NCBI GenBank assembly: GCA_001874155.1
Contig: MPDB01000003.1
Coordinates: forward strand, 1 to 64,000
Origin: Vibrio sp. MedPE-SWchi
Lineage (GTDB): Bacteria; Pseudomonadota; Gammaproteobacteria; Enterobacterales; Vibrionaceae
Reading direction: 5' to 3'
DNA length: 64,000 nucleotides
Part shown: positions 7,966-17,259 of the stretch, in pieces
How positions within the stretch are numbered: position 1 is the stretch's first letter
Layout of the letters: every line of letters starts with the position of its first letter
Position numbers and translations under genes: made by a program
The notes under the pieces: generated by a model
Database searches by the model: none
Seen by the model: the letters and a program-made list of their open reading frames with translations, nothing else
Told to the model about the DNA's origin: nothing

Positions 7966-8708
7966 GCAAGCAACAAGTCATATTGTTTTTCATGTTGTCC
8001 ATAATTTTTGGCTTAGGCGCTGTCTTTTTCGCTAAGCAATGGATGGACAGTCAGGTGCAACCGACCATAGAAACCGAGGTGGTTGAGCGAGAGCCGGTCG
8101 TCATTGCCGCACAACCTATTCCAGCAGGAACCGTTATCGAAGAGCAGCATCTCACCTCTAAGCTGTTAGAAGTCGATTGGAGAGAAGATACACAGTATGT
8201 CGATGAAGCAATCGTTGTTGGTCTCATTGCCGAAAGTGACATATTTCAAGGAGAGCTCATCAACCCGCTCCGAGTGACTTCAGGTGCGGTGGGTTCAACC
8301 CTGGCGGCTTTGATTTCAGAAAATATGCGGGCGGTAACGATACGAGTTAATGATGTCATTGGTGTGGCGGGTTTTCTATTACCCGGTAATCGAGTCGATA
8401 TCCTCAATACGGTTAAATACAGTGGTACATACACCAATACCACAACGGTTTTAAAAGACATCAAAGTGCTTGCTGTCGACCAAACAGCCAAAACTCAAGA
8501 AAACGCGCCCGTGGTGGTGCGAGCCGTCACATTAGAAGTCAGCCCGAAAGATGCTGAAAAATTACTGACAGCTGAAAGCAAAGGCAGCATTCAATTAACC
8601 TTAAGGAATCCTCATGAGCCCGAGGAGAAAGTCGTTAAACGACGCGTTGCTCCGAGTGTCACGATTATCAAAGGGACTGAGTCTTCTAATATTCGAGTGA
8701 AGGATTAA
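7962..8708 (+). CDS. cpaB: Flp pilus assembly protein CpaB/RcpC
   Basis: A 248-residue envelope protein of the Tad apparatus. One N-terminal membrane segment (about 5-24) leads into a SAF-type domain (VVIAAQPIPAGTVIEEQHLTS, about 46-66). This is followed by the CpaB/RcpC core, with VTIRVNDVIGVAGFLLPGNRVDIL, where the GVAGFLLPGxRVD motif is typical. Family members are thought to work with the secretin at the periplasm/outer membrane. The gene starts inside the stop codon of the preceding ATPase gene (ATGA) and is followed nine bases later by the secretin gene. Confidence 0.93.
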   Translation: MSKQQVILFFMLSIIFGLGAVFFAKQWMDSQVQPTIETEVVEREPVVIAAQPIPAGTVIEEQHLTSKLLEVDWREDTQYVDEAIVVGLIAESDIFQGELINPLRVTSGAVGSTLAALISENMRAVTIRVNDVIGVAGFLLPGNRVDILNTVKYSGTYTNTTTVLKDIKVLAVDQTAKTQENAPVVVRAVTLEVSPKDAEKLLTAESKGSIQLTLRNPHEPEEKVVKRRVAPSVTIIKGTESSNIRVKD

Positions 8709-8717
8709 GGGGCAATT

Positions 8718-10178
8718 ATGAGAATAATAATAATATTTTTCACGCTTATCCTAATGAGTTTGACGGCAGTGGTGACCGCGTCGACTCAAACAGGGAAAGT
8801 TGTCAAAGTACCTCATCATAAATCGACACACGTGAACCTCTCTGCGAAAGCGAAACGTGTTTCGTTGGGTGATCCCGAAGTGCTAGACATCGTCATGCTT
8901 AAGTCTGACGAACTGTTTTTGATCGGTAAAAAGTTAGGGTCAACCAACCTGATGGCATGGGACAGTCGTGGGCAATTGATTGAATCGATCAATATTGAGG
9001 TCACTCACGATCTAAACAGCTTAAAAGCGAAGCTGTATGAGTTCCTACCGGATGAAAAAGTCAAAGTGCACAGTGCACAAAACCGCTTGATATTGAGTGG
9101 CCAAATCAGCTCACAAGACAAAATGAATGTGGCGTTACGGGTAGCTGAGACTTACGCGGTAGGGCAAGAAGCCGATGAGGCGAAAGCGTCATTGAGTGAA
9201 CAGGTAAAACAAACGGGTGTTATCAATCTCATGTCTATCGGTGGTGCTCAACAGGTCATGCTTGAAGTGACCGTGGCTGAGGTACAACGAAGCTTAGTGA
9301 GAAAATTTGATGCCAATTTCCATTTCTTTCAAACCAGTGGTTCGGAATTTGTATGGGGAGGCGCGTCTGTAGGCAGTGCGATATCAGGCACAACCCCGAT
9401 ATTTGACCTCCCTAGTACTGGGGATTATGGGTTGTTAGGGGCGTTTGCTGATGGGAACACTCTGTTTAGCTTTGCATTGGATGTCGCTAAGCAAACAGGC
9501 GCAGCAAAAGTACTTGCCGAACCGAACTTGACCGCATTAAGTGGTGCAAGAGCTGAATTTCTTGCCGGTGGTGAATTTCCAATACCTGTCCCCGATGATG
9601 ACGGTATTACCATTGAATACAAAGAATACGGTGTCGGGCTGAAATTTATTCCAACGGTATTAAGCGACAAAAAAATCAACTTAAACCTTGCTGTTGATGT
9701 GAGTGAAATAGCGAATTCTAGTTCATTGACGTTGAGTCCTGGTGGCACAAACGGTACCTATGTCATTCCGCCGATAACACGCAGAAGTGCTTCATCGACT
9801 CTGGAATTGGCGGATGGGCAAACCATTGGGATCGCCGGGCTGCTCAGTGAAAACGTTCGAGATGTGGCAACCAAAATGCCAGGCTTTGGCGATATTCCTG
9901 TACTAGGACAATTATTCAACAGCCAGGAATATGTATCAGGTGAGACTGAACTCGTTATCTTGGTGACACCTCGACTGGCTAAGCCTATCGATAGAGACCG
10001 AATTTCTCTGCCAACCGATGCCTTCGTTGAACCAAACGATGTCAAATATTACCTGCTAGGACAAGGGGCATATATTGCATCACCTGAAGAGCAGCATGAG
10101 CAAACACCAGAGAATGCAGCAGAATTTATGGAACATTCACAAGGCGGGTCAGAAGGCTCATTTGGACATAGCCTTTAG
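8718..10178 (+). CDS. cpaC: Outer-membrane secretin of the Tad pilus, CpaC/RcpA
   Basis: A 486-residue secretin that forms the outer-membrane channel for the Flp pilus. It has a cleavable signal peptide (about 1-21), then the pilus/secretin N-terminal domain (VSLGDPEVLDIVMLKSDEL, IGKKLGSTNLMAWD). A BON-like segment (LKAKLYEFLPDEKVKVHSAQ, LILSGQISS) follows. The C-terminal secretin domain includes VMLEVTVAEVQRS, EPNLTALSGARAEFLAGGEF, PGFGDIPVLGQLF and ELVILVTPRL. The ~60-residue tail past the secretin core is acidic and Gln/Glu rich, possibly the pilotin-binding or flexible end. It lies between cpaB and the small lipoprotein gene. Confidence 0.95.
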   Translation: MRIIIIFFTLILMSLTAVVTASTQTGKVVKVPHHKSTHVNLSAKAKRVSLGDPEVLDIVMLKSDELFLIGKKLGSTNLMAWDSRGQLIESINIEVTHDLNSLKAKLYEFLPDEKVKVHSAQNRLILSGQISSQDKMNVALRVAETYAVGQEADEAKASLSEQVKQTGVINLMSIGGAQQVMLEVTVAEVQRSLVRKFDANFHFFQTSGSEFVWGGASVGSAISGTTPIFDLPSTGDYGLLGAFADGNTLFSFALDVAKQTGAAKVLAEPNLTALSGARAEFLAGGEFPIPVPDDDGITIEYKEYGVGLKFIPTVLSDKKINLNLAVDVSEIANSSSLTLSPGGTNGTYVIPPITRRSASSTLELADGQTIGIAGLLSENVRDVATKMPGFGDIPVLGQLFNSQEYVSGETELVILVTPRLAKPIDRDRISLPTDAFVEPNDVKYYLLGQGAYIASPEEQHEQTPENAAEFMEHSQGGSEGSFGHSL

Positions 10179-10187
10179 GAGAGACGA

Positions 10188-10448
10188 ATGAAAATACTAA
10201 ATATAGTCGTGATGATTGTACTCGCGGGCATGTTTTCTGGTTGTGCCAATGAGCACAAACTAGGCCATCACATGGCCAGTGTAAAAGCCGAGCAAACGTA
10301 CAATCCCAATGCGACAAAAGAGAATGCATCAGTCATTCCATCTGGTAGTGGTGAAAGAATGGAAGGGGCTTATCAAGTCTACACCGGCATACAAAGTGAG
10401 AGCTTGAAAGGTACAGAGAGTCAAGTATTACAAGGGTTTGCGCAATAA
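10188..10448 (+). CDS. Small lipoprotein of the tad operon
   Basis: An 86-residue protein with a lipoprotein signal: a hydrophobic stretch VVMIVLAGMFSGC, lipobox FSGC, mature N-terminal Cys at residue 19. The mature part (~68 residues) is hydrophilic, with ASVIPSGSGERMEGAYQVYTG. I do not recognise a named family. Its place right after the secretin gene is where cpaD/rcpB encodes an outer-membrane lipoprotein in other tad loci, but this one is far shorter. It may be a reduced CpaD-like or pilotin-like partner of the secretin (inference). A GGAGAG ribosome binding site precedes the ATG. Confidence 0.7.
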   Translation: MKILNIVVMIVLAGMFSGCANEHKLGHHMASVKAEQTYNPNATKENASVIPSGSGERMEGAYQVYTGIQSESLKGTESQVLQGFAQ

Positions 10449-10465
10449 CCCTTAAGGACTGCAAG

Positions 10466-11698
10466 ATGGTTGTAACTAAACGAAATATGAGTAATAGGGG
10501 GAAACAGTCAGGGTTAGTGCTAGTAATGGTCACCGTCGCTATGGCTGCTTTGATTGGTGTTGCTGCCTTATCTATTGATGTAAACCATTCGCTGATGAAC
10601 AAAACAAGGCTACAGAATGGTGTTGATGCCGCCGTTCTTGCTGCGGCATTGGTCATCGATAATGATGGCTCAACCACCGAAGCGACTGCCGTTGCCAACA
10701 CCACGTTAACCAATGTAGCTGGAGCGACAGGTAACAGCGAGATGGATTTCTCTTCAGCCACTATAACGGTTGAATACTCCAATGATCCTGCCACCTTCCC
10801 TGATGCTGGCTATACCAGTACCCAAGACACCTATGTCCGAATATCCGTGTCCGGTTATGAACTTGAAGAGTTCTTTGTCCAAATGTTTGGTATGTCGAAA
10901 GAGATATCAGCCAGTGCAGTAGCTGGCCCGAGTCCACCTGAACCCTTGTTAATGAATATTGTACCTATTGCGGTTTGCGAGGGGGATGACACCGGCACCA
11001 ACGGCTATGACACGGGTGAGATTTACGCATTGAAACTCGCCGATCAGAACCAGAGTGAAATGGGATCGGGGAATTTTCAATTACTTGATTTTGGATCCGG
11101 TGCAAATACGGTAAGGGAAGCGTTAGCAGGCGGTTTTGAAGAAACAATCAACATCAATGATCCCGTTACAACGAAGCCTGGTAATTCCGTTGGCCCCGTT
11201 GGGCAGGGGTTAAATACCCGCTTTGATCAATACAGTGGTGGGGGCGTCAGTTCTACCGACCATCCATCTGATGTTTATGTAAGACAGCCTGTATCTCCTG
11301 CGACCATGGATAATGATGGCGTGATTACGTATGACGATACCTCGGGAGATTCAGGTGCTGCTTGGGGGTATACAGACTACGAAGCCGCGCTTCCTGATTG
11401 TACTGGTGATAGTGATTGTCGAATCGATCAAGGGGGTCAAGTGGGTCGGAGAATACTGCCTATTCCAGTTGTGGACTGCAGCACCGCTAGTGGCGGGACG
11501 ACCAGCTTTGACATTGAAGCGATTGGCTGCTTTTTCTTGCTTCAAGAAGCCCCGACAAGTAATGGTAGCAAGCAGCCTGTATTTGGTGAATTCATAGAAG
11601 ATTGTACCGTGACTGGTGGGGTACCAGGTCAGGGGAATGATACTGACGGGCCATATAAGATTGTGCTCTACAAAGATCCACTAAGCACGGAGTCTTGA
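10466..11698 (+). CDS. tadG: TadG-like pilus assembly protein
   Basis: A 410-residue protein with the Tad N-terminal signature: a short basic leader, then GLVLVMVTVAMAALIGVAALSIDVNHSLMNKTRLQNGVDAAVLAAA (about 16-61, quoted here only as the region between GLVLVMV and AAVLAAA). The single hydrophobic helix anchors it, and the rest faces the periplasm. The C-terminal ~240 residues are rich in Gly, Asp, Ser and Thr and hold six cysteines (AVCEGD, PDCTGDSDC, VDCSTA, GCFFLL, EDCTVT), which may form disulphides. I see no clear MIDAS-type von Willebrand motif, unlike many larger TadG proteins. It leads three pseudopilin-like genes. Confidence 0.8.
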   Translation: MVVTKRNMSNRGKQSGLVLVMVTVAMAALIGVAALSIDVNHSLMNKTRLQNGVDAAVLAAALVIDNDGSTTEATAVANTTLTNVAGATGNSEMDFSSATITVEYSNDPATFPDAGYTSTQDTYVRISVSGYELEEFFVQMFGMSKEISASAVAGPSPPEPLLMNIVPIAVCEGDDTGTNGYDTGEIYALKLADQNQSEMGSGNFQLLDFGSGANTVREALAGGFEETININDPVTTKPGNSVGPVGQGLNTRFDQYSGGGVSSTDHPSDVYVRQPVSPATMDNDGVITYDDTSGDSGAAWGYTDYEAALPDCTGDSDCRIDQGGQVGRRILPIPVVDCSTASGGTTSFDIEAIGCFFLLQEAPTSNGSKQPVFGEFIEDCTVTGGVPGQGNDTDGPYKIVLYKDPLSTES

Positions 11699-11699
11699 T

Positions 11700-12131
11700 A
11701 TGAATGCGTTTAAAAAACATCGCGGTATTGCCGCCGTAGAATTCTTGATCACCGTCCCTGTTTTACTGGTCATCATAGGGGCTGTGACCGAGTTCGGTAA
11801 TGCGTTTATTGAATACAATACATTGAATAAAATGGCTCGAAATGGGGCGCGTTATGCTACGAGTGAAGTAACAGGGACTGCAACATACGATCAAATAGCC
11901 GATGAAACAGAGATCAAAAATATGGTGGTGTATGGCACGGCAGCCGTTGGTGATTCAAGCAGTGCGTTAATCAATGGCTTAACCACCAGTGACATTTCTA
12001 TCGATCATTCAAATCAATATGTCACAGTAACGATAAATCATACCTATACTCCTATAACAAGCTTGTTTTCTTCAAGTTTTAACTTTGGTGTGCCGCTGAA
12101 TACTTCAGCCATGATGAGGACGGCACCATGA
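11700..12131 (+). CDS. tadE: TadE-like pseudopilin
   Basis: A 143-residue minor pseudopilin. The N-terminus MNAFKKHRG followed by IAAVEFLITVPVLLVIIGAV fits a TadE leader and hydrophobic helix. A Glu is at the +5 position after Gly, as in pilins processed by TadV. The next region, LNKMARNGARYAT, is the conserved TadE amphipathic stretch. The remainder is a small periplasmic domain rich in Thr and Ser. It starts two bases after the tadG stop codon, and its end overlaps the next gene by four bases. Confidence 0.88.
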   Translation: MNAFKKHRGIAAVEFLITVPVLLVIIGAVTEFGNAFIEYNTLNKMARNGARYATSEVTGTATYDQIADETEIKNMVVYGTAAVGDSSSALINGLTTSDISIDHSNQYVTVTINHTYTPITSLFSSSFNFGVPLNTSAMMRTAP

Positions 12132-12598
12132 GAAGAAATTCAGGCATAACTATTATCGAATTTACCCTCATTTCGACAGCGCTATTGGTTTTGATATTGG
12201 GTGTAATAGAAGTTGGACGTTACATGTATTCCCTCCAACTGATCAATGAAATGACCCGTGTAGCCGCTAGGCTTGGTGTGGTGTGTAATGTGAGCGATCA
12301 GGACGATATACCTGCGTTAGCAGTGCCTGACAATGCGCCCGGTGGCTTTACCGCGGCAAACCTGTCATTAGACTATTTAGACAGCACGGGGACACCTATC
12401 GTTGGTGATCCCATCACGGATGAGGATGTATTTTTAACCATTCGGTATGTTCGAGCGGAAGTGGTTGATTTTGACTACCAGTTCTCTGGCTTACTATCGT
12501 TTATGCAGGGTGTGATTGCCGTGCCAAGCTTTGAAACGATTTTACCAAGAGAGAACTTAGGAGAAATTAGAGGTTCGACGACAGACACAGACTGTTAG
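12128..12598 (+). CDS. tadF: TadE/TadF-like pseudopilin
   Basis: A 156-residue protein of the same design as its neighbour: MRRNSG, then ITIIEFTLISTALLVLILGV, with Glu at +5, then INEMTRVAARLGVVC, matching the RxxAR segment of TadE/F proteins. The periplasmic part has two cysteines (in GVVCNVS and at the C-terminal DTDC). The start overlaps the tadE stop codon (ATGA), showing translational coupling. TadE and TadF are hard to tell apart by eye, so the symbol is by position. Confidence 0.8.
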   Translation: MRRNSGITIIEFTLISTALLVLILGVIEVGRYMYSLQLINEMTRVAARLGVVCNVSDQDDIPALAVPDNAPGGFTAANLSLDYLDSTGTPIVGDPITDEDVFLTIRYVRAEVVDFDYQFSGLLSFMQGVIAVPSFETILPRENLGEIRGSTTDTDC

Positions 12599-12609
12599 AG
12601 GAACAATCT

Positions 12610-13827
12610 ATGGGAGAAGCTGTGAAGCTAACCAGGAACGATGGCGAACAGATCAGGCTTAAAACCAGTCTTAATGTCTGGGTTTTTTATTCCAGTGATC
12701 GATTTCAATTGCATATAAGTCAAGAGCTGGCGAAATGCCAAAGTATTAGTTTCGAGACCATATCCCTACATAGCCTCGTTGTAGCAAACCTTGCTCAATT
12801 TACCGCACCCGATCTTATTTTTGTTGAAACTGGGCCTAATTGGGCTCAGAAAATTGTCGAGCTACAACAGTATGAAGGCCCCGTTGCTGATGGCTACGAG
12901 GCCTCACTCATTGTTTTCGGTAATGAGAGCGACAACGGTGCATTAAAAATTGCCCTTCGTATTGGAGCGGCTGATTTCGTTTCGGATAAATCAGAAATCA
13001 GCTCTCTTATTCCAATGCTGAAAAATGTGGCCGAAGAGAAAATAGCCAATCGCGATCTCGGTGAAATGTATGCGTTTGTCAATTCAAAAGGAGGGGCTGG
13101 GGCTTCCACTCTGGCATTGAACTCTGCGATGACCGTTGCGAAAGAGTTTCCCGACAAAGTGCTACTGCTCGATCTTGATCTGCAATTTGGTGTCATTGAA
13201 GACTACCTCAACGTCTCTTCGCCTTACAGTCTCTCCGATGCCATTTCGAGTGTTTCTGACTTAGATGAAGTCTCTCTCGCAAGCCTAGTAACCAAGCACG
13301 CTTCGGGGCTTCATGTACTCGGTTTTAAGCATGAAAATACCCATGATAATTACGATAAAGCGAAGCACTTGAATAAATTGCTACCTATACTTAGAGAGTT
13401 TTACCCATATGTGATTGTCGATCTTTCAAGAGGGATTGATCGCCTGTTTGCTCCAGTCTTAGCGCCGGTCACTAAGGTATTTCTAGTGACGCAGCAAAAC
13501 TTGGTATCGATAAAAAACACCACTCGAATTGCTAAGTTATTGGCACTGGATTTCGGAATCGGCAAGGAGCAACTAGAGGTCATCGTTAATCGCTATGAAA
13601 AACGTCAGTCGATCAAGCTAAAAGATATTGAAGGAACCATAGTGGGCGTCAAAGTGCATATGGTTCCAAACGATTTCAAAGTGGCGATTGAAAGTGCCAA
13701 TTTAGGTCGACCATTTATAGAATCGAAAAGAAAGACAGCGCTAGCCAAATCCGTGATGGAGTTTACGTTGACCATGATGCCAGAGCCAGAGCAAAAGAAA
13801 GGTTGGTTTAAGAGTCTGTTTTCTTAA
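12610..13827 (+). CDS. tadZ: Pilus-localising ATPase TadZ/CpaE
   Basis: A 405-residue cytoplasmic protein of the MinD/ParA superfamily that places the Tad machine, typically at a pole. Residues ~20-140 form an atypical receiver-like domain (NVWVFYSSDRFQLHI..., DLIFVETG). The ATPase part has the CpaE-type deviant Walker A loop KGGAGAST (160-167), which keeps the signature Lys but has Ala where MinD has the second Lys. It is followed by VLLLDLDLQFG (about 184-194). The C-terminus ends PEQKKGWFKSLFS, an amphipathic tail that could touch the membrane. It lies between the pseudopilins and the TadA motor gene. Confidence 0.92.
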   Translation: MGEAVKLTRNDGEQIRLKTSLNVWVFYSSDRFQLHISQELAKCQSISFETISLHSLVVANLAQFTAPDLIFVETGPNWAQKIVELQQYEGPVADGYEASLIVFGNESDNGALKIALRIGAADFVSDKSEISSLIPMLKNVAEEKIANRDLGEMYAFVNSKGGAGASTLALNSAMTVAKEFPDKVLLLDLDLQFGVIEDYLNVSSPYSLSDAISSVSDLDEVSLASLVTKHASGLHVLGFKHENTHDNYDKAKHLNKLLPILREFYPYVIVDLSRGIDRLFAPVLAPVTKVFLVTQQNLVSIKNTTRIAKLLALDFGIGKEQLEVIVNRYEKRQSIKLKDIEGTIVGVKVHMVPNDFKVAIESANLGRPFIESKRKTALAKSVMEFTLTMMPEPEQKKGWFKSLFS

Positions 13828-13844
13828 AGGAATAGGGAACTAGG

Positions 13845-15323
13845 ATGTTTTTTAAAAGAAAAAATATTAACCCTGAATTACAAGAGAAGTTGGCGAATGC
13901 GGAGCACAATGTTGATGAACCTTTAGGTGAACAGGCTCTATCGAACTTGCAAGGCGAGTCGAATCAAGATGACGGCACAGGTAATATCGCCGAGCGTAAA
14001 GCCAAAGAGATCCAAGAAAGAGATAAAGCCGTCGATGACGCCAAAAAACAGCTAGAACAAGAATTAGAAACCAAGCATTACTATCATCAACGTCTGCTTG
14101 AAACATTGGATTTAGGGCTGTTAGCCAGCCTTGAAAAAGAGCGTGCAAAGAAAGATTTGCATGACGCTATTGTCCAGTTAATGGCCGATGACCAAACACA
14201 CGCCTTAAGTGCTGAAGGCCGAAAGCGCGTTATTGTGCAAATTGAAGATGAGGTCTTTGGTCTTGGCCCTTTAGAGCCGCTTCTTAACGACTCTACCGTG
14301 TCGGATATTTTGGTCAATGGACCTAAAAGTGTCTTCGTCGAACGTCGAGGTAAACTTGAATCGACTCCCTACACCTTCCTCGATGACCGTCACCTTAGAA
14401 ATATTATCGATAGAATCGTTAGCCAAGTCGGGCGTCGTATAGATGAAGCCTCACCAATGGTGGATGCGCGATTGGCTGATGGCTCACGTGTGAATGCCAT
14501 TATTCCTCCGTTAGCACTTGATGGTCCCTCTGTGTCTATTCGTCGATTTGCGGTCGATAAACTCAACATGGAAAACTTACTCGGTTATAACTCTATATCT
14601 GAACCTATGGCCAAATTTGTAGAAGCGGCGGTTCATGGAGAGCTAAATATCCTTATTTCTGGCGGGACAGGCTCCGGAAAAACCACCACATTGAACATCT
14701 TCTCTGGGTTTATTCCTTGTGATGCACGCATTATCACTATCGAAGATTCCGCCGAACTTCAATTGCAACAGCCCCATGTGGTGAGGCTGGAAACCCGACC
14801 TGCAAACCTTGAAGGAAAAGGTGAAATTACCCAGCGAGATCTGGTGAAAAACTCACTGCGTATGAGGCCTGACCGAATCGTTCTTGGAGAGGTGAGGGGT
14901 AGCGAAGCCGTCGATATGCTGGCGGCCATGAATACTGGGCACGATGGCTCTCTTGCCACGATACACGCCAACACCCCAAGGGATGCATTGAGCCGGGTTG
15001 AGAACATGTTCTCAATGGCGGGTTGGAATATCTCGACCAAGAATTTGCGTTCTCAAATCGCTTCGGCTATCCACTTGGTTGTGCAAATGGAGCGCCAAGA
15101 AGACGGTGGGCGTCGAATGACCAGCATTACTGAAATCAACGGCATGGAGGGGGAAGTCATCACCATGTCGGAAATATTTAAGTTTCAACGACAAGGTATG
15201 GATGAAGAGGGAAAAGTGATTGGCTATTTCACCGCAACTGGTGTTGTACCCGCTTGCCATGACCAATTGTCGAAAAAAGGGCTGCACATGCCCTTCGAGA
15301 TTTTTAACGAGACATACCAATAG
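13845..15323 (+). CDS. tadA: Tad secretion ATPase TadA/CpaF
   Basis: The hexameric type II/IV secretion ATPase that powers Flp pilus assembly, 492 residues. The ~90-residue N-terminus is charged and coiled-coil-like (KAKEIQERDKAVDDAKKQLE). The CpaF N-domain follows (FGLGPLEPLLNDSTVSDILVNG). The motor domain has Walker A GGTGSGKT (273-280), an Asp box around IITIEDSAELQLQ, LRMRPDRIVLGEVRGSEA as Walker B, and the His box TGHDGSLATIHAN. The length fits the family. AAAGGAATAGGGA lies upstream of the ATG. Confidence 0.96.
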   Translation: MFFKRKNINPELQEKLANAEHNVDEPLGEQALSNLQGESNQDDGTGNIAERKAKEIQERDKAVDDAKKQLEQELETKHYYHQRLLETLDLGLLASLEKERAKKDLHDAIVQLMADDQTHALSAEGRKRVIVQIEDEVFGLGPLEPLLNDSTVSDILVNGPKSVFVERRGKLESTPYTFLDDRHLRNIIDRIVSQVGRRIDEASPMVDARLADGSRVNAIIPPLALDGPSVSIRRFAVDKLNMENLLGYNSISEPMAKFVEAAVHGELNILISGGTGSGKTTTLNIFSGFIPCDARIITIEDSAELQLQQPHVVRLETRPANLEGKGEITQRDLVKNSLRMRPDRIVLGEVRGSEAVDMLAAMNTGHDGSLATIHANTPRDALSRVENMFSMAGWNISTKNLRSQIASAIHLVVQMERQEDGGRRMTSITEINGMEGEVITMSEIFKFQRQGMDEEGKVIGYFTATGVVPACHDQLSKKGLHMPFEIFNETYQ

Positions 15324-15335
15324 GAGTGGCAAGTC

Positions 15336-16304
15336 ATGGGACAAGATCCGACGCTCTTTTATGTTCTGCTCTTTTTTGCCGTGGTGTTTATTTCCCAGGC
15401 ATTGATACTCCCTGCTGCTGGTAGCAGTGCGAAACACAAAGAGCTGTCACAAAGGTTAAAAGAGTCACAATCCAATCTAGATGAAGAAACCCGTTCACTG
15501 TTACACGAGCATTATCTCAAGAGCCTGACGCCAACCGACAGGAAACTGGTACAGATAAAGATCCTTTCAAGTCTGAAGAAGAACATTGAGTTATCTGGCT
15601 ATGATTGGTCCCTGACTCAAACACTGACGGTGACCTTCTTAATTGCCACGATCTCGACAATGATTTTGCTGATTATCGGCCAGCCTTGGTTCGTAGAGAT
15701 CGCCTCCTTTAGTGGTACTTGGGTACTCATGCACATGATGATCCAGCGTAAAATATCTCAAAGGCTCTCAACATTTGAAGAGCAGTTACCCGATGCGCTC
15801 GATATCATGCGTCGGATGCTGCAAGCGGGACAACCCGTCACACAAGCGTTTAACGAGGTGGGGAACGAAATGCCTGCGCCCATTGGCATTGAGTTTAAAA
15901 ATACCTTTAACCTGTTGAACTATGGCTACGACATGCGCTTGGCGATCATGCAAATGGCCGATCGAACGCCGACGGTATCGATGTTGGCTTTTTCAAGTGC
16001 AGTGCTACTTCAAAAAGAAACGGGGGGGAACTTGTCTGAGAACTTGGAGAAGGTATCTCATGTACTAAGAGCCCGTTTTAAGCTGCAACGAAAAATCAAA
16101 ACCATTTCAGCAGAAAGCCGATTATCAGCGTGGATACTGGTTTTATCCCCGTTCATCTTGTTTATTTTTATGTCGGTTATTAACCCAGTCTATGTGGCAC
16201 CACTTTATGAAGATCCCCGAGGCATGACCCTTGTAAGTGGCGGTATTGTTAGCCTGTTTTTTGGTTCTATATGGATCAGAAACATCATTAATTTCGAGGT
16301 GTAG
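15336..16304 (+). CDS. tadB: Inner-membrane platform protein TadB
   Basis: A 322-residue polytopic protein of the GspF/TadB family. It has an N-terminal membrane segment (LFYVLLFFAVVFISQALIL), two more near residues 95-135, and a C-terminal pair. The T2SSF domain is seen as FEEQLPDALDIMRRMLQAGQPVTQAFNEVGNEM and the conserved KETGGNLSENLEKVSHVLRAR (long motifs given only by their ends: FEEQLPDAL...GNEM and KETGGNL...VLRAR). With TadC it forms the platform on which the TadA motor acts. It begins 12 bases after tadA and abuts tadC. Confidence 0.93.
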   Translation: MGQDPTLFYVLLFFAVVFISQALILPAAGSSAKHKELSQRLKESQSNLDEETRSLLHEHYLKSLTPTDRKLVQIKILSSLKKNIELSGYDWSLTQTLTVTFLIATISTMILLIIGQPWFVEIASFSGTWVLMHMMIQRKISQRLSTFEEQLPDALDIMRRMLQAGQPVTQAFNEVGNEMPAPIGIEFKNTFNLLNYGYDMRLAIMQMADRTPTVSMLAFSSAVLLQKETGGNLSENLEKVSHVLRARFKLQRKIKTISAESRLSAWILVLSPFILFIFMSVINPVYVAPLYEDPRGMTLVSGGIVSLFFGSIWIRNIINFEV

Positions 16305-16305
16305 C

Positions 16306-17250
16306 ATGGAACGCCTTCTAGAGTTACTCAATCAATTCGAAATCAATGAGCAGCTTTTCTTCTTGGGTTTCATTATGGTCTCGACGAGCCTGGCGGTTAT
16401 GACTATCGCATTTGTCGTACTTGGTGTGAAATCACCATTAAAAAGAAAGCTTGAAGCGATCCGAAAGGGCGCTGACCCTCAAACGCTGAAGAAGAGTCGT
16501 AAGCTTGATAATACCTTAGAGTCTCTCGCTCCCATGATGACGCCCAAAAGCTCAAAAGAGCGAGAGAGTGTGCGTCATCAATTAATGCACGCGGGTTATC
16601 ACGATGCCGATGCCTTAACGATTTTTTATGCGATAAAAATCTTCAGCTTTATCATTGGCCTAATGGCGGCGGGGGCTTTTTATTACTTCGCACCAGACAT
16701 GAAAAACCTGAGATTGGCGTTAGTCGGGAGTATTGCCGCTGGGTTATTCCTACCGAATATCGTGCTCAATCGTATTGTGAAGAAACGACAGTCGAAGATT
16801 CGAGGAGGCGTGCCGGATGCACTCGATCTGCTGGTGGTTTGTACCGAATCGGGCCTAGGTTTTAACTCAGCGCTGAGAAGAGTCGCCGACGAACTTATTA
16901 TTTCTCACCCAGAGTTTGCCGACGAACTCGATACCGTGTGTGCGAAAATAAAAGCGGGTGTTGAAATGTCCGATGCGTTTGAAGATCTCGTTGAGCGAAC
17001 TGGCGTAGTAGAAATTACCGGCCTTGTTAAGATGCTTGCGCATTCATCTCGCATTGGGGGCAGCATTTCTCAAACGTTACGTGAATATACCGAAGATTTC
17101 AGGGACCGACGCAATCAGGAAGTCGAGGAGATTGCGGCGAAGATCCCGACCAAGATGATCTTCCCTTTGCTACTTTTTATCTGGCCATGCTTTTTTATCG
17201 TTGCTATCGGGCCATCAATGCTGAGTCTTACAGCAACGTTAGGAAATTAA
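16306..17250 (+). CDS. tadC: Inner-membrane platform protein TadC
   Basis: A 314-residue partner of TadB. Membrane segments lie near residues 15-38, 105-150 and at the C-terminus (FPLLLFIWPCFFIVAIGPSM). The T2SSF core is GGVPDALDLLVVCTESGLGF, then AHSSRIGGSISQTLREYTED. An open frame reaches back to 16237, but the ATG at 16306 (MERLLELLNQFE) lies one base after the tadB stop codon and gives the usual TadC beginning, so I chose it. Confidence 0.93.
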   Translation: MERLLELLNQFEINEQLFFLGFIMVSTSLAVMTIAFVVLGVKSPLKRKLEAIRKGADPQTLKKSRKLDNTLESLAPMMTPKSSKERESVRHQLMHAGYHDADALTIFYAIKIFSFIIGLMAAGAFYYFAPDMKNLRLALVGSIAAGLFLPNIVLNRIVKKRQSKIRGGVPDALDLLVVCTESGLGFNSALRRVADELIISHPEFADELDTVCAKIKAGVEMSDAFEDLVERTGVVEITGLVKMLAHSSRIGGSISQTLREYTEDFRDRRNQEVEEIAAKIPTKMIFPLLLFIWPCFFIVAIGPSMLSLTATLGN

Positions 17251-17259
17251 GGAGTGTTT

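Noticed and set aside
16237..16305. Upstream extension of tadC
   Set aside because: It overlaps the end of tadB by 68 bases. The ATG at 16306 just after the tadB stop gives the usual TadC start.
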